A stretch of DNA of 64,000 nt from Xanthostigma xanthostigma (lineage: Eukaryota > Arthropoda > Insecta > Raphidioptera > Raphidiidae). The position numbers and the translations under genes are program-made. How positions within the stretch are numbered: position 1 is the first letter of the stretch; every line of letters starts with the position of its first letter. The notes under the pieces are model-generated. The model saw nothing but the letters and a program-made list of their open reading frames with translations, was not told the DNA's origin and ran no database searches. The stretch covers positions 31,900,001-31,964,000 of the forward strand of contig OY754466.1 of the NCBI GenBank assembly GCA_963575645.1. Reading direction: 5' to 3'. Below, piece by piece: positions 11,001 through 23,900 of the stretch.

Positions 11001-12050
11001 ATTTTCTTATGAGAGAATGATCCAAACCTGAATGTTATAGTGTAAATAGACTTACCTTCATGAAATAAAGCAATTTTGCCTATAAAGACTCATTTGCTTC
11101 TAATTGTCATAAAGCATGTAAAAATTGCTTGTCAGCGTTAAAAAAAATGGTTAATATGCAGTTTGCATTTTCTTATGAGAGAATGATCCAAACCTGAATG
11201 TTATAGTGTAAATAGACTTACCTTCATGAAATAAAGCAATTTTGCCTATAAGGACTCATTTGCCCTTAATAGTCATAAAGCATGTAAAAACTGCTTGTAT
11301 GCGTTAAAATGATAGTATTTATGCAGTTTGCATTTTCTTATGTAAGAATGATCCAAACCTAAATGTTATAGTGTAAATAGACTAACCCTCATGAAATAAA
11401 GCAATTTTGCCTATAAGAACTCATTTGCACCTAAATGTCATTAAGCTTGTAAAAACTGCTTGTATGCGTTAAAATAATGGTTAATATGCAGTTTGCATTT
11501 TCTTATGAGAGAATGATCCAAACCTGAATGTTATAGTGTAAATAGACTTACCTTCATGAAATAAAGCAATTTTGCCTATAAGGACTCATTTGCCCCTTAT
11601 TGTCATAAAGCATGTAAAAACTGCTTGTATGCGTTAAAATTATGGTAAATATGCAAATTGCATTTTCTTATGAAAAAATGATCCAAACCTGAATGTTATA
11701 GTGTAAATAGACTTACCTTTGTAGAATAAAGCAATTTTGCCTATAAGGACTCATTTGCACGCAATTGTCGTGAAGCATGTAAAAACTGCTTCTCTGCGTT
11801 AAAATAATGGTGAATATGCAGTTTGCATTTTCTTATGAGAGAATGATCCAAACCTGAATGTTATAGTGAAAGTAGACTTACCTTTGTGAAATAAAACAAT
11901 TTTGCCTTTAAGGACTTATTTGCACCTAATTGTCTTAAACCATGTAAAAACTGCTTGTCTGCGTGAAAATAATAGTCAATATTCAGTTTGCATTTTCTTA
12001 TGAGAGAATAATCAAAACCTGAATGTTATAGTGTAAATAGACTTACCTTT
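8080..12050. repeat. Higher-order tandem duplication, copy 1
   Basis: About 24 monomers whose order of variants is repeated directly by 12,051-16,330. Shared rare markers include GAGAACAATCC (8,215/12,170), CTTTTCTGCG, GATAAAGATCTAAACC (10,682/14,971) and GAATAATCAAAACC (12,005/16,294). The offset is 3,955 at the left and 4,289 at the right. Copy 1 lacks two whole monomers near 9,520 and five bases at 8,650 (CATGTCTGC for CATGTAAAAACTGC). No gene or unique sequence is present. Confidence 0.9.
10350..12010. repeat. Ordered 11-monomer cassette, type copy
   Basis: Order of marker variants: AATAAATTAACCC; GCACGCAATTG with GCGTGAAAATG; GTGTAGATAG with GCTTATAAAGAC; GATAAAGATCTAAACC; CCTTTCATG with AAGCGATTTT; GCACGC with TTTACATTTT; GCTTCTAATTG with AAAATTGC; TAATAGTC with AGTATTTATG; AAGCTTG; CCCCTTATTG with GCAAATTGC; TGTAGAATAAAG with CTTCTCTGCG; then AAAACAATTTTGCC with ATTCAG. 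The same order recurs at about 14,640-16,300, 31,300-32,950, 37,240-38,890 and 45,165-46,495 (truncated). Another copy starts at 62,985 (two monomers lost, window ends). Partial tails lie near 28,540, 29,530, 42,990 and 61,135. Confidence 0.85.
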
Positions 12051-15000
12051 GTAAAATAAAGCATTTTTGCCTATAAGGACTCATTATCCCCTAATTGTCA
12101 TAAAGCATGTAAAAACTGCTTGTATGCGTTAAAATAATGGATAATATGCAGTTTGCATTTTCTTATGAGAGAACAATCCAAACCTGAATGTTATAGTGAA
12201 AATAGACTAACCTTCATGAAATAAAGCAATTTTGCCTATAAGGACCCATTTGCCCCTAATTGTCATAAAGCATGTAAAAACTGCTTGTATGCGTTAAAAT
12301 AATAGTTAATATGCAGTTTGCATTTTCTTGTGAGAGAATGATCCAAACCTGAATGTAATAGTGTAAGTAAACTTACCTTTGTGAAATAAAGCAATTTCGC
12401 CTATAAGGACTCATTTGCACCTAATTGTCGTAAAGCATGTAAAAACTGCTTTTCTGCGTTAAAATAATGGTTAATATGCAGTTTGCATTTTCTTATGAGA
12501 GAATAATCCAAACCTGAATGTTATAGTGTAAATAGACTTACCTTTGTAAAATAAAGCATTTTTGCCTATAAGGACTCATTTGCACGCAATTGTCGTGAAG
12601 CATGTAAAAACTGCTTCTCTGCGTTAAAATAATGGTTAATATGCAGTTTGCATTTTCTTATGAGAGAATAATCTAAACCTGAATGTTATAGTGTAAATAG
12701 ACTAACCTTAATGAAATAAAGCAATTTTGCCTATAAGGACCCATTTGCCCCTAATTGTCATAAAGCATGTAAAAACTGCTTGTATGCGTTAAAATAATGC
12801 TTAATATGCAGTTTGCATTTTCTTATGAAAGAATGATCCAAACTTGAATGTTATAATGAAAGTAGACTTACCTTTGTGAAATAAAACAATTTTGCCTTTA
12901 AGGACTCATTTGCACCTAATTGTCGTAAAGCATGTAAAAACTGCTTGTCAGGGTTAAAATAATGGTTAATATGCAGTTTGCATTTTCTTATGAGAGAATG
13001 ATCCAAACCTGAATGTTATAGTCTAAATAGACTTACCTTTATGAAATAAAGCAATTTTGCCTATAGGGACTCATTTGCCCCTAATTGTCATAAAGCATGT
13101 AAAAACTGCTTGTATGCGTTAAAATAATGGTTAATATGCAGTTTGCATTTTCTTATGAGAGAACGATCCAAACCTGAATGTTATAGTGAAAATAGACTTA
13201 CCTTCATGAAATAAAGCAATTTTGCCTATAAGGACTCATTTGCCCCTAATTGTCATAAAGCATGTAAAAACTGCTTGTATGCGTTAAAATAATGTATAAT
13301 ATGCAGTTTGCATTTTCTTATGAGAGAATGATCCAAACCTGAATGTTATAGTGAAAATAAACTTACCTTTGTAAAATAAAGCAATTTTGCCTATAAGGAC
13401 TCATTATCCCCTAATTGTCATAAAGCATGTAAAAACTGCTTGTATGCGTTAAAATAATGGATAATATGCAGTTTGCATTTTCTTATGAGAGAACGATCCA
13501 AACCTGAATGTTATAGTGAAAATAGACTAACCTTCATGAAATAAAGCAATTTTGCCTATAAGGACCCATTTGCCCCTAATTGTCATAAAGCATGTAAAAA
13601 CTGCTTGTATGCGTTAAAATAATAGTTAATATGCAGTTTGCATTTTCTTGTGAGAGAATGATCCAAACCTGAATGTAATAGTGAAAGTAAACTAACCTTT
13701 GTGAAATAAAGCAATTTCGCCTATAAGGACTCATTTGCACCTAATTGTCGTAAAGCATGTAAAAACTGCTTGTCTGCGTTAAAATAATGTTAATATGCAG
13801 TTTGCATTCTCTTATGAGAGAATAATCCAAACCTGAATGTTATAGTGTAAATAGACTAACCTTCATGAAATAAAGCAATTTTGCCTATAAGGACCCATTT
13901 GCCCCTAATTGTCATAAAGCATGTAAAAACTGCTTGTATGCGTTAAAATAATGCTTAATATGCAGTTTGCATTTTCTTATGAAAGAATGATCCAAACCTG
14001 AATGTTATAGTGTAGATAGACTTACCCTCATGAAATAAAGCAATTTTGCTTATAAAGACTCATTTGCACCTAATTGTCGTAAAGCATTATAACTGCTTGT
14101 CTGCGTTTAAATAATGGTTAATATGCAGTTTGCATTTTCTTATGAGAGAATGATCCAAACCTGAATGTTATAGTGTAAATAGACTTACCTTCATGAAATA
14201 AAGCAATTTTGCCTATAAGGACTCATTTGCACTTAATTGTCATAAAGCATGTAAAAACTGCTTGTATGCGTTAAAATGATAGTAAATATGCAGTTTGCAT
14301 TTTCTTATGAGAGAATGATCCAAACCTAAATGTTATAGTGTAAATAGACTAACCCTCATGAAATAAAGCAATTTTGCCTATAAGGACTCATTTGCACCTA
14401 ATTGTCATAAAGCATGTAAAAACAGCTAGTATGCGTTAAAATAATGGTTAATATGCAGTTTGCATTTTCTTATGAGAGAATGATCCAAACCTGAATGTTA
14501 TAGTGTAAATAGACTTACCTTCATAAAATAAAGCAATTTTGCCTATAAGGACTTATTTGCCCCTAATTGTCATAAAGCATGTAAAAACTGCTTGTATGCG
14601 TTAAAATAATGGTTAATAAGCAGTTTGCATTTTCTTATGAGAGAATAAATTAACCCTGAATGTTATAGTGTAAATAGACTTACCTTTGTAAAATAAAGCA
14701 ATTTTGCCTATAAGGACTCATTTGCACGCAATTGTCGTGAAGCATGTAAAAACTGCTTGTCTGCGTGAAAATGATAGTAAATATGCAGTTTGCATTTTCT
14801 TATGAGAGAATGATCCAAACCTGAATGTTATAGTGTAGATAGACTTACCCTCATGAAATAAAGCAATTTTGCTTATAAAGACTCATTTGCACCTAATTGT
14901 CGTAAAGCATGTAAAAACTGCTTGTCTGCGTTTAAATAATGGTTAATATGCAGTTTGCATTTTCTTATGAGATAAAGATCTAAACCTTAATGTTATAGTG

Positions 15001-16330
15001 TAAATAGACTAACCTTTCATGAAATAAAGCGATTTTGCCTATAAGGACTCATTTGCACCTAATTGTCATAAAGCATGTAAAAACAGCTTGTATGCGTTAA
15101 AATAATGGTCAATATGCAGTTTGCATTTTCTTATGAGAGAATGATCCAAACCTAAAAGTTATAATGTAAATAGACTTACCTTTGTAAAATAAAGCAATTT
15201 TGCCTATAAGGACTCATTTGCACGCAATTGTCGTGAAGCATGTAAAAACTGCTTGTCTGCGTTAAAATGATGGTTAATATGCAGTTTACATTTTCTTATG
15301 AGAGAATGATCCAAACCTGAATGTTATAGTGTAAATAGACTTACCTTCATGAAATAAAGCAATTTTGCCTATAAAGACTCATTTGCTTCTAATTGTCATA
15401 AAGCATGTAAAAATTGCTTGTCAGCGTTAAAAAAAATGGTTAATATGCAGTTTGCATTTTCTTATGAGAGAATGATCCAAACCTGAATGTTATAGTGTAA
15501 ATAGACTTACCTTCATGAAATAAAGCAATTTTGCCTATAAGGACTCATTTGCCCTTAATAGTCATAAAGCATGTAAAAACTGCTTGTATGCGTTAAAATG
15601 ATAGTATTTATGCAGTTTGCATTTTCTTATGAAAGAATGATCCAAACCTAAATGTTATAGTGTAAATAGACTAACCCTCATGAAATAAAGCAATTTTGCC
15701 TATAAGGACTCATTTGCACCTAAATGTCATTAAGCTTGTAAAAACTGCTTGTATGCGTTAAAATAATGGTTAATATGCAGTTTGCATTTTCTTATGAGAG
15801 AATGATCCAAACCTGAATGTTATAGTGTAAATAGACTTACCTTCATGAAATAAAGCAATTTTGCCTATAAGGACTCATTTGCCCCTTATTGTCATAAAGC
15901 ATGTAAAAACTGCTTGTATGCGTTAAAATAATGGTAAATATGCAAATTGCATTTTCTTATGAAAAAATGATCCAAACCTGAATGTTATAGTGTAAATAGA
16001 CTTACCTTTGTAGAATAAAGCAATTTTGCCTATAAGGACTCATTTGCACGCAATTGTCGTGAAGCATGTAAAAACTGCTTCTCTGCGTTAAAATAATGGT
16101 GAATATGCAGTTTGCATTTTCTTATGAGAGAATGATCCAAACCTGAATGTTATAGTGAAAGTAGACTTACCTTTGTGAAATAAAACAATTTTGCCTTTAA
16201 GGACTTATTTGCACCTAATTGTCTTAAACCATGTAAAAACTGCTTGTCTGCGTGAAAATAATAGTCAATATTCAGTTTGCATTTTCTTATGAGAGAATAA
16301 TCAAAACCTGAATGTTATAGTGTAAATAGA
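12051..16330. repeat. Higher-order tandem duplication, copy 2
   Basis: About 26 monomers. Compared with copy 1 it keeps the two monomers near 13,490-13,820 (GAACGATCC followed by the TTTCGCC type) that copy 1 lost. The junction between copies lies between about 12,010 and 12,080, where a GAATAATCAAAACC monomer passes into a CATTATCCCC monomer. Near 14,080 both copies share a shortened GCATTTAAACTG/GCATTATAACTG run, so that change predates the duplication. Confidence 0.9.
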
Positions 16331-19300
16331 CTTACCCTCATGAAATAAAGCAATTTTTCCTATAAGGACTCATTTGCACCTAATTGTCATAAAGCATGTA
16401 AAACTGCTTGTATGCGTTAAAATAATGGTTAATATGCAGTTTGCATTTTCTTGTGAGAGAATGATCCAAACCTGAATGTTATAGTGTCAGTAAACTTACC
16501 TTTGTGAAATAAAGCAATTTCGCCTATAAGGACTCATTTGCACCTAATTGTCGTAAAGCATGTAAAAACTGCTTGTCTGCGTTAAAATAATGGTTAATAT
16601 GCAGTTTGCATTTTCTTATGAGAGAATAATCCAAACCTGAATGTTATAGTGTAAATAGACTAACCTTCATGAAATAAAGCAATTTTGCCTATAAGGACCC
16701 ATTTGCCCCTAATTGTCATAAAGCATGTAAAACTGCTTGTATGCGTTAAAATAATAGTTAATATGCAGTTTGCATTTTCTTATGAGAGAATAATCCAAAC
16801 CTGAATGTTATAGTTTAAGTAAACTTACCTTTGTAAAATAAAGCAATTTTGCCTATAAGGACTCATTTGCACCTAATTGTCGTTAAGCATGTAAAAACTG
16901 CTTGTCTGCGTTAAAATAATGGTTAATATGCAGTTTGCATTTTCTTATGAGAGAATGATCCAAACCTGAATGTTATAGTGTAAATAGACTTACCCTCATG
17001 AAATAAAGCAATTTTGCCTATAAAGACTTATTTGCACCTAATTGTCGTAAAGCATGTAAAAACTGCTTGTCTGCGTTTAATCAATGGTTAATATGCAGTT
17101 TGCATTTTCTTATGAGAGACAGATCCAAACCTGAATGTTTTAGTGTAAATAGACTTACCTTCATAAAATAAAGCAATTTTGCCTATAAGGACCCATTTGC
17201 CCCTAATTGTCATAAAGCATGTAAAACTGCTTGTATGCGTTAAAATAATGGTTAATATGCAGTTTGCATTTTCTTATGAGAGAATGATCCAAACCTGAAT
17301 GTTATAGTGTAAATAGACTTACCCTCATGAAATAAAGCAATTTTGCCTATAAGGACTCATTTGCACCTAATTGTCATAAAGCATGTAAAAACTGCTTGTA
17401 TGCGTTAAAATGATAGTAAATATGCAGTTTGCATTTTCTTATGAGAGAATGATCCAAACCTAAATGTTATAGTGTAAATAGACTTACCTTAATGAAATAA
17501 AGCAATTTTGCCTATAAGGACTCATTTGCACCTAATTGTAGTAAAGCATGTAAAAACTGCTTGTCAGCGTTAAAATAATGGTTAATATGCAGTTTGCATT
17601 TTCTTATGAGAGAATGATCCAAACCTGAATGTTATAGTGTAAATAGACTTACCTTAATGAAATAAAGCAATTTTGCCTATAAGGACTCATTTGCCCCTAA
17701 TTGTCATAAAGCATGTAAAAACTGCTTGTATGCGTTAAAATGATAGTAAATATGCAGTTTGCATTTTCTTATGAGAGAATGATCCAAACCTAAATGTTAT
17801 AGTGTAAATAGACTAACCCTCATGAAATAAAGCAATTTTGCCTATAAGGACTCATTTGCACCTAATTGTCATAAAGCTTGTAAAAACTGCTTGTATGCGT
17901 TAAAATAATAGTTAATATGCAGTTTGCATTTTCTTATGAGAGAATGATCCAAACCTGAATGTTATAGTTTAAGTAAACTTACCTTTGTAAAATAAAGCAA
18001 TTTTGCCTATAAGGACTCATTTGCACCTAATTGTCGTAAAGCATGTAAAAACTGCTTGTCTGCGTTAAAATAATGGTTAATATGCAGTTTGCATTTTCTT
18101 ATGAGAGAATGATCCAAACCTGAATGTTATAGTGTAATAAGACTTACCCTCATGAAATAAAGCAATTTTGCCTATAAAGACTTATTTGCACCTCATTGTC
18201 GTATAGCATGTAAAAACTGCTTGTCTGCGTTTAAATAATGGTTAATATGCAGTTTGCATTTTCTTATGAGAGACAGATCCAAACCTGAATGTTTTAGTGT
18301 AAATAGACTTACCCTTCATGAAATAAAGCAATTTTGCCTATAAGGACTCATTTGCCCCTAATTGTCATAAAGCATATAAAAACTGCTTGTATGCGTTAAA
18401 ATAATGGTTAATATGCAGTTTGCATTTTCTTATGAGAGAATGATCCAAACCTGAATGTTATAGTGTAAATAGACTTACCTTTGTAAAATAAAGCAATTTT
18501 GCCTATAAGGACTCATTTGAACGATTTGTCGTGAAGCATGTAAAAACTGCTTGTCTGCGTTAAAATAATGGTTAATATGCAGTTTGCATTTTCGTATGAA
18601 AGAATGATCCAAACCTAAATGTTATAGTGAAAGTAGACTTACCTTTGTGAAATAAAACAATTTTGCCTTTAAGGACTTATTTCCACCTAATTGTCGTAAA
18701 ACATGTGAAAACTGCTTGTCTGCGTGAAAATGTAATTAAATATGCAGTTTGCATTTTCTTAAGAGAGAATGATCCAAACCTGAATGTTATAGTGTAAATA
18801 GACTTACCCTCATGAAATAAAGCACTTTTGCCTATAAGGACCCATTTGCACCTAATTGTCGTAAAGCATGTAAAAACTGCTTGTCAGCGGTAAAATAATG
18901 GTTAATATGTTGTTTGCATTTTCTTATGAGAGAATTATCCAAACCTGAATGTTATAGTGTAAATAGACTTACCTTTATGAAATAAAGCAATTTTGCCTAT
19001 AAGGACTCATTTGCCCCTAATTGTCATAAAGCATGTAAAAACTGCTTGTCAGCGTTAAAATAATGGTTAATATGCAGTTTGCATTTTCTTATGAGAGAAT
19101 GATCCAAACCTATATGTTATAGTGTAAATAGACTTACCTTTGTAAAAATAAAGCAATTTTGCCTATAAGGACTCATTTGAACGCAATTGTCGTGAAGCAT
19201 GTAAAAACTGCTTGTCTGCGTTAAAATAATGGTTAATATGCAGTTTGCATTTTCTTATGAGAGAATGATCCAAACCTGAATGTTATAGTGAAAGTAGACT

Positions 19301-19419
19301 TACCTTTGTGAAATAAAACAATTTTGCCTTTAAGGACTTATTTGCACCTAATTGTCGTAAACCATGTAAAAACTGCTTGTCTGCGTGAAAATGATAGTCA
19401 ATATTCAGTTTGCATTTTC

Positions 19420-20705
19420 TTATGAGAGAATGATCCAAACCTGAATGTTATAGTGTAAATAGACTTACCCTCATGAAATAAAGCAATTTTGCCTATAAGG
19501 ACTCATTTGCACTTAATTGTCATAAAGCATGTAAAAACTGCTTGTATGCGTTAAAATAATAGTTAATATGCAGTTTGCATTTTCCTGTGAGAGAATGATC
19601 CAAACCTGAATGTTATAGTGTAAGTAAACTTACCTTTGTGAAATAAAGCAATTTCGCTTATAAGGACTCATTTACACCTAATTGTCGTAAAGCATGTAAA
19701 AACTGCTTGTCAGCGTTAAAAAAATATTTAATATGCAGTTTGCATTTTCTTACGAGAGAATGATCCAAACCTGAATGTTATTGTGTAAACAGATTTACCT
19801 TCATGAAATAAAGCAATTTTGCCTATAAGGACTCGTTTGCCCCTAATAGTCATAAAGCATGTAAAAACTGTTTGTATGCGTTAAAATGATAGTAAATATG
19901 CAGTTTGCATTTTCTTATGAAAGAATGATCCAAACCTAAATGTTATAGTGTAAATAGACTAACCCTCATGAAATAAAGCAATTTTGCCAATAAGGACTCA
20001 TTTGCCCCTAATTGTCATAAAACTTGTAAAAACTGCTTGTATGCGTTAAAATAATGGTTAATATGCAGTTTGCATTTTCTTATGAGAGAATGATCCAAAC
20101 CTGAATGTTATAGTGTAAATAGACTTACCCTCATGAAATAAAGCAATTTTGCCTATAAGGACTCATTTGCACCTAATTGTCATAAAGCATGTAAAAACTG
20201 CTTGTATGCGTTAAAATAATAGTTAATATGCAGTTTGCATTTTCTTGTGAGAGAATGATCCAAACCTGAATGTTATAGTGTAAGTAAACTTACCTTTGTG
20301 AAATAAAGCAATTTCGCTTATAAGGACTCATTTACACCTAATTGTCGTAAAGCATGTAAAAACAGCTTGTCAGCGTTAAAAAAATGGTTAATATGCAGTT
20401 TGCATTTTCTTACGAGAGAATGATCCAAACCTGAATGTTATAGTGTAAATAGACTTACCTTCATGAAATAAAGCAATTTTGCCTATAAGGACTCGTTTGC
20501 CCCTAATAGTCATAAAGCATGTAAAAACTGCTTGTATGCGTTAAAATGATAGTAAATATGCAGTTTGCATTTTCTTATGAAAGAATGATCCAAACCTAAA
20601 TGTTATAGTGTAAATAGACTAACCCTCATGAAATAAAGCAATTTTGCCTATAAGGACTCATTTGCACCTAATTGTCATAAAACTTGTAAAAACTGCTTGT
20701 ATGCG
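19420..20705. repeat. Four-monomer (660-bp) tandem duplication
   Basis: The pattern GTGTAAGTAAAC, then TTTCGCTTATAAGG, AGCGTTAAAAAAAT, TTACGAGAG, CTCGTTTG with TAATAGTC, and AAAACTTG is seen twice with an exact offset of 660 bases (19,618/20,278). The left copy has small private changes (TTTCCTGTGAG, AACAGATTTACC, ATATTTAATATG), as expected of the older or less homogenised copy. Confidence 0.85.
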
Positions 20706-20875
20706 TTAAAATGATAGTAAATATGCAGTTTGCATTTTCTTATGAAAGAATGATCCAAACCTAAATGTTATAGTGTAAATAGACTAACCCTCATGAAATA
20801 AAGCAATTTTGCCTATAAGGACTCATTTGCACCTAATTGTCATAAAACTTGTAAAAACTGCTTGTATGCGTTAAA
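20526..20875. repeat. Single-monomer (165-bp) duplication
   Basis: Two consecutive monomers, about 20,526-20,690 and 20,691-20,855, both carry ATGATAGTAAAT, GAAAGAATGATCC, CCTAAATG, CTAACCCTC and AAAACTTG and look identical by eye. The matching place in the right-hand versions (near 24,660-24,830 and 28,300-28,460) has only one such monomer. This is the simplest recent step of unequal exchange in the window. Confidence 0.85.
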
Positions 20876-20948
20876 ATAATGGTTAATATGCAGTTTGCAT
20901 TTTCTTATGAGAGAATGATCCAAACCTGAATGTTATAGTGTAAATAGA

Positions 20949-23900
20949 CTTACCCTCATGAAATAAAGCAATTTTGCCTATAAAGACTCATTTGCACCTA
21001 ATTGTCGTAAAGCATGTAAAAACTGCTTGTCTGCGTTAAAATAATGGCTAATATGCAGTTTGCATTTTCTTATGAGAGAAAGATCCAGACCTGAATGTTA
21101 TAGTGTAAATAGACTTACCCTTAATGAAATAAAGCAATTTTGCCTATAAGGACTCATTTGCCCCTAATTGTCATAAAGCATGTAAAAACTGCTTGAATGC
21201 TTTAAATTAATGGTTAATATGCAGTTTGCATTTTCTTATGAGAGAATGATCCAAACCTGAATGATATAGTGTAAATAGACTTACCTTTGTAAAATAAAGT
21301 AATTTAGCCTATAAGGACTCATTTGCCCCTAATTGTCATAAAGCATGTAAAAACTGCTTGTCTGCGTTAAAATAATGGTTAATATGCAGTTTGCATTTTC
21401 TTATGAGAGAATAATCCAAACCTGAATGTTATAGTGTAAATAGACTAACCTTCATGAAATAAAGCAATTTTGCCTATAAGGACTCATTAACCCCTAATTG
21501 TCATAAAGCATGTAAAAACTGCTTGTATGCGTTAAAATAATGGTTAATATGCAGTTTGCATTTTCTTATGAGAGAATGATCCAAACCTGAATGTTATAGT
21601 GTAAATAGACTTACCCTCATGAAATAAAGCAATTTTGCCTATAAGGACTCATTTGCAGCTAATTGTCATAAAGCATGTAAAAACTGCTTGTATGCGTTAA
21701 AATATTGGTTAATATGCAGTTTGCGTTTTCTTATGAGAGAATGATCTAAACCTGAATGTTATAGTGAAAATAGACTTACCTTTGTGAAATAAAACAATTT
21801 TGCCTTTAAGGACTTATTTGCACCTAATTGTCGTAAACCATGTAAAAACTGCTTGTCTGCGTGAAAATGATAGTCAATATTCAGTTTGCATTTTCTTATG
21901 AGAGAATGATCCAAACCTGAATGTTATAGTGTAAATAGACTTACCCTCATGAAATAAAGCAATTTTTCCTATAAGGACTCATTTGCACCTAATTGTCATA
22001 AAGCATGTAAAACTGCTTGTATGCGTTAAAATAATGGTTAATATGCAGTTTGCATTTTCTTGTGAGAGAATGATCCAAACCTGAATGTTATAGTGTCAGT
22101 AAACTTACCTTTGTGAAATAAAGCAATTTCGCCTATAAGGACTCATTTGCACCTAATTGTCGTAAAGCATGTAAAAACTGCTTGTCTGCGTTAAAATAAT
22201 GGTTAATATGCAGTTTGCATTTTCTTATGAGAGAATAATCCAAACCTGAATGTTATAGTGTAAATAGACTAACCTTCATGAAATAAAGCAATTTTGCCTA
22301 TAAGGACCCATTTGCCCCTAATTGTCATAAAGCATGTAAAACTGCTTGTATGCGTTAAAATAATAGTTAATATGCAGTTTGCATTTTCTTATGAGAGAAT
22401 AATCCAAACCTGAATGTTATAGTTTAAGTAAACTTACCTTTGTAAAATAAAGCAATTTTGCCTATAAGGACTCATTTGCACCTAATTGTCGTTAAGCATG
22501 TAAAAACTGCTTGTCTGCGTTAAAATAATGGTTAATATGCAGTTTGCATTTTCTTATGAGAGAATGATCCAAACCTGAATGTTATAGTGTAAATAGACTT
22601 ACCCTCATGAAATAAAGCAATTTTGCCTATAAAGACTTATTTGCACCTAATTGTCGTAAAGCATGTAAAAACTGCTTGTCTGCGTTTAATCAATGGTTAA
22701 TATGCAGTTTGCATTTTCTTATGAGAGACAGATCCAAACCTGAATGTTTTAGTGTAAATAGACTTACCTTCATAAAATAAAGCAATTTTGCCTATAAGGA
22801 CCCATTTGCCCCTAATTGTCATAAAGCATGTAAAACTGCTTGTATGCGTTAAAATAATGGTTAATATGCAGTTTGCATTTTCTTATGAGAGAATGATCCA
22901 AACCTGAATGTTATAGTGTAAATAGACTTACCCTCATGAAATAAAGCAATTTTGCCTATAAGGACTCATTTGCACCTAATTGTCATAAAGCATGTAAAAA
23001 CTGCTTGTATGCGTTAAAATGATAGTAAATATGCAGTTTGCATTTTCTTATGAGAGAATGATCCAAACCTAAATGTTATAGTGTAAATAGACTTACCTTA
23101 ATGAAATAAAGCAATTTTGCCTATAAGGACTCATTTGCACCTAATTGTCGTAAAGCATGTAAAAACTGCTTGTCAGCGTTAAAATAATGGTTAATATGCA
23201 GTTTGCATTTTCTTATGAGAGAATGATCCAAACCTGAATGTTATAGTGTAAATAGACTTACCTTAATGAAATAAAGCAATTTTGCCTATAAGGACTCATT
23301 TGCCCCTAATTGTCATAAAGCATGTAAAAACTGCTTGTATGCGTTAAAATGATAGTAAATATGCAGTTTGCATTTTCTTATGAGAGAATGATCCAAACCT
23401 AAATGTTATAGTGTAAATAGACTAACCCTCATGAAATAAAGCAATTTTGCCTATAAAGACTTATTTGCACCTAATTGTCGTATAGCATGTAGAAACTGCT
23501 TGTCTGCGTTTAAATAATGGTTAATATGCAGTTTGCATTTTCTTATGAGAGACAGATCCAAACCTGAATGTTTTAGTGTAAATAGACTTACCCTTCATGA
23601 AATAAAGCAATTTTGCCTATAAGGACTCATTTGCCCCTAATTGTCATAAAGCGTATAAAAACTGCTTGTATGCGTTAAAATAATGGTTAATATGCAGTTT
23701 GCATTTTCTTATGAGAGAATGATCCAAACCTGAATGTTATAGTGTAAATAGACTTACCTTTGTAAAATAAAGCAATTTTGCCTATAAGGACTCATTTGAA
23801 CGCAATTGTCGTGAAGCATGTAAAAACTGCTTGTCTGCGTTAAAATAATGGTTAATATGCAGTTTGCATTTTCTTATGAAAGAATGATCCAAACCTAAAT

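Larger units (their letters stand above)
16331..20948. repeat. Higher-order family 2, expanded version (28 monomers)
   Basis: From the CAATTTTTCC monomer onward the order matches 21,940-24,907 (offset 5,609, set by GTGTCAGTAAAC at 16,483/22,092 and GCGTTTAATCAATGG at 17,073/22,682). The offset then falls to 5,280 and 4,784 as whole monomers are absent from the right-hand version. This version is ten monomers longer: two near 17.85-18.17 kb, three near 18.96-19.44 kb, a four-monomer duplication and one single-monomer duplication. Confidence 0.85.

Noticed and set aside
16515..16540. CENP-B box in the TTTCGCCTATAAGG variant
   Set aside because: After TTCG the spaced A and the CGGG core of the CENP-B box are missing; no monomer variant I read on either strand meets the minimal box.
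20280..20285. Splice donor GTAAGT
   Set aside because: It is part of a palindromic junction variant in non-coding repeats; no exon or acceptor is associated.
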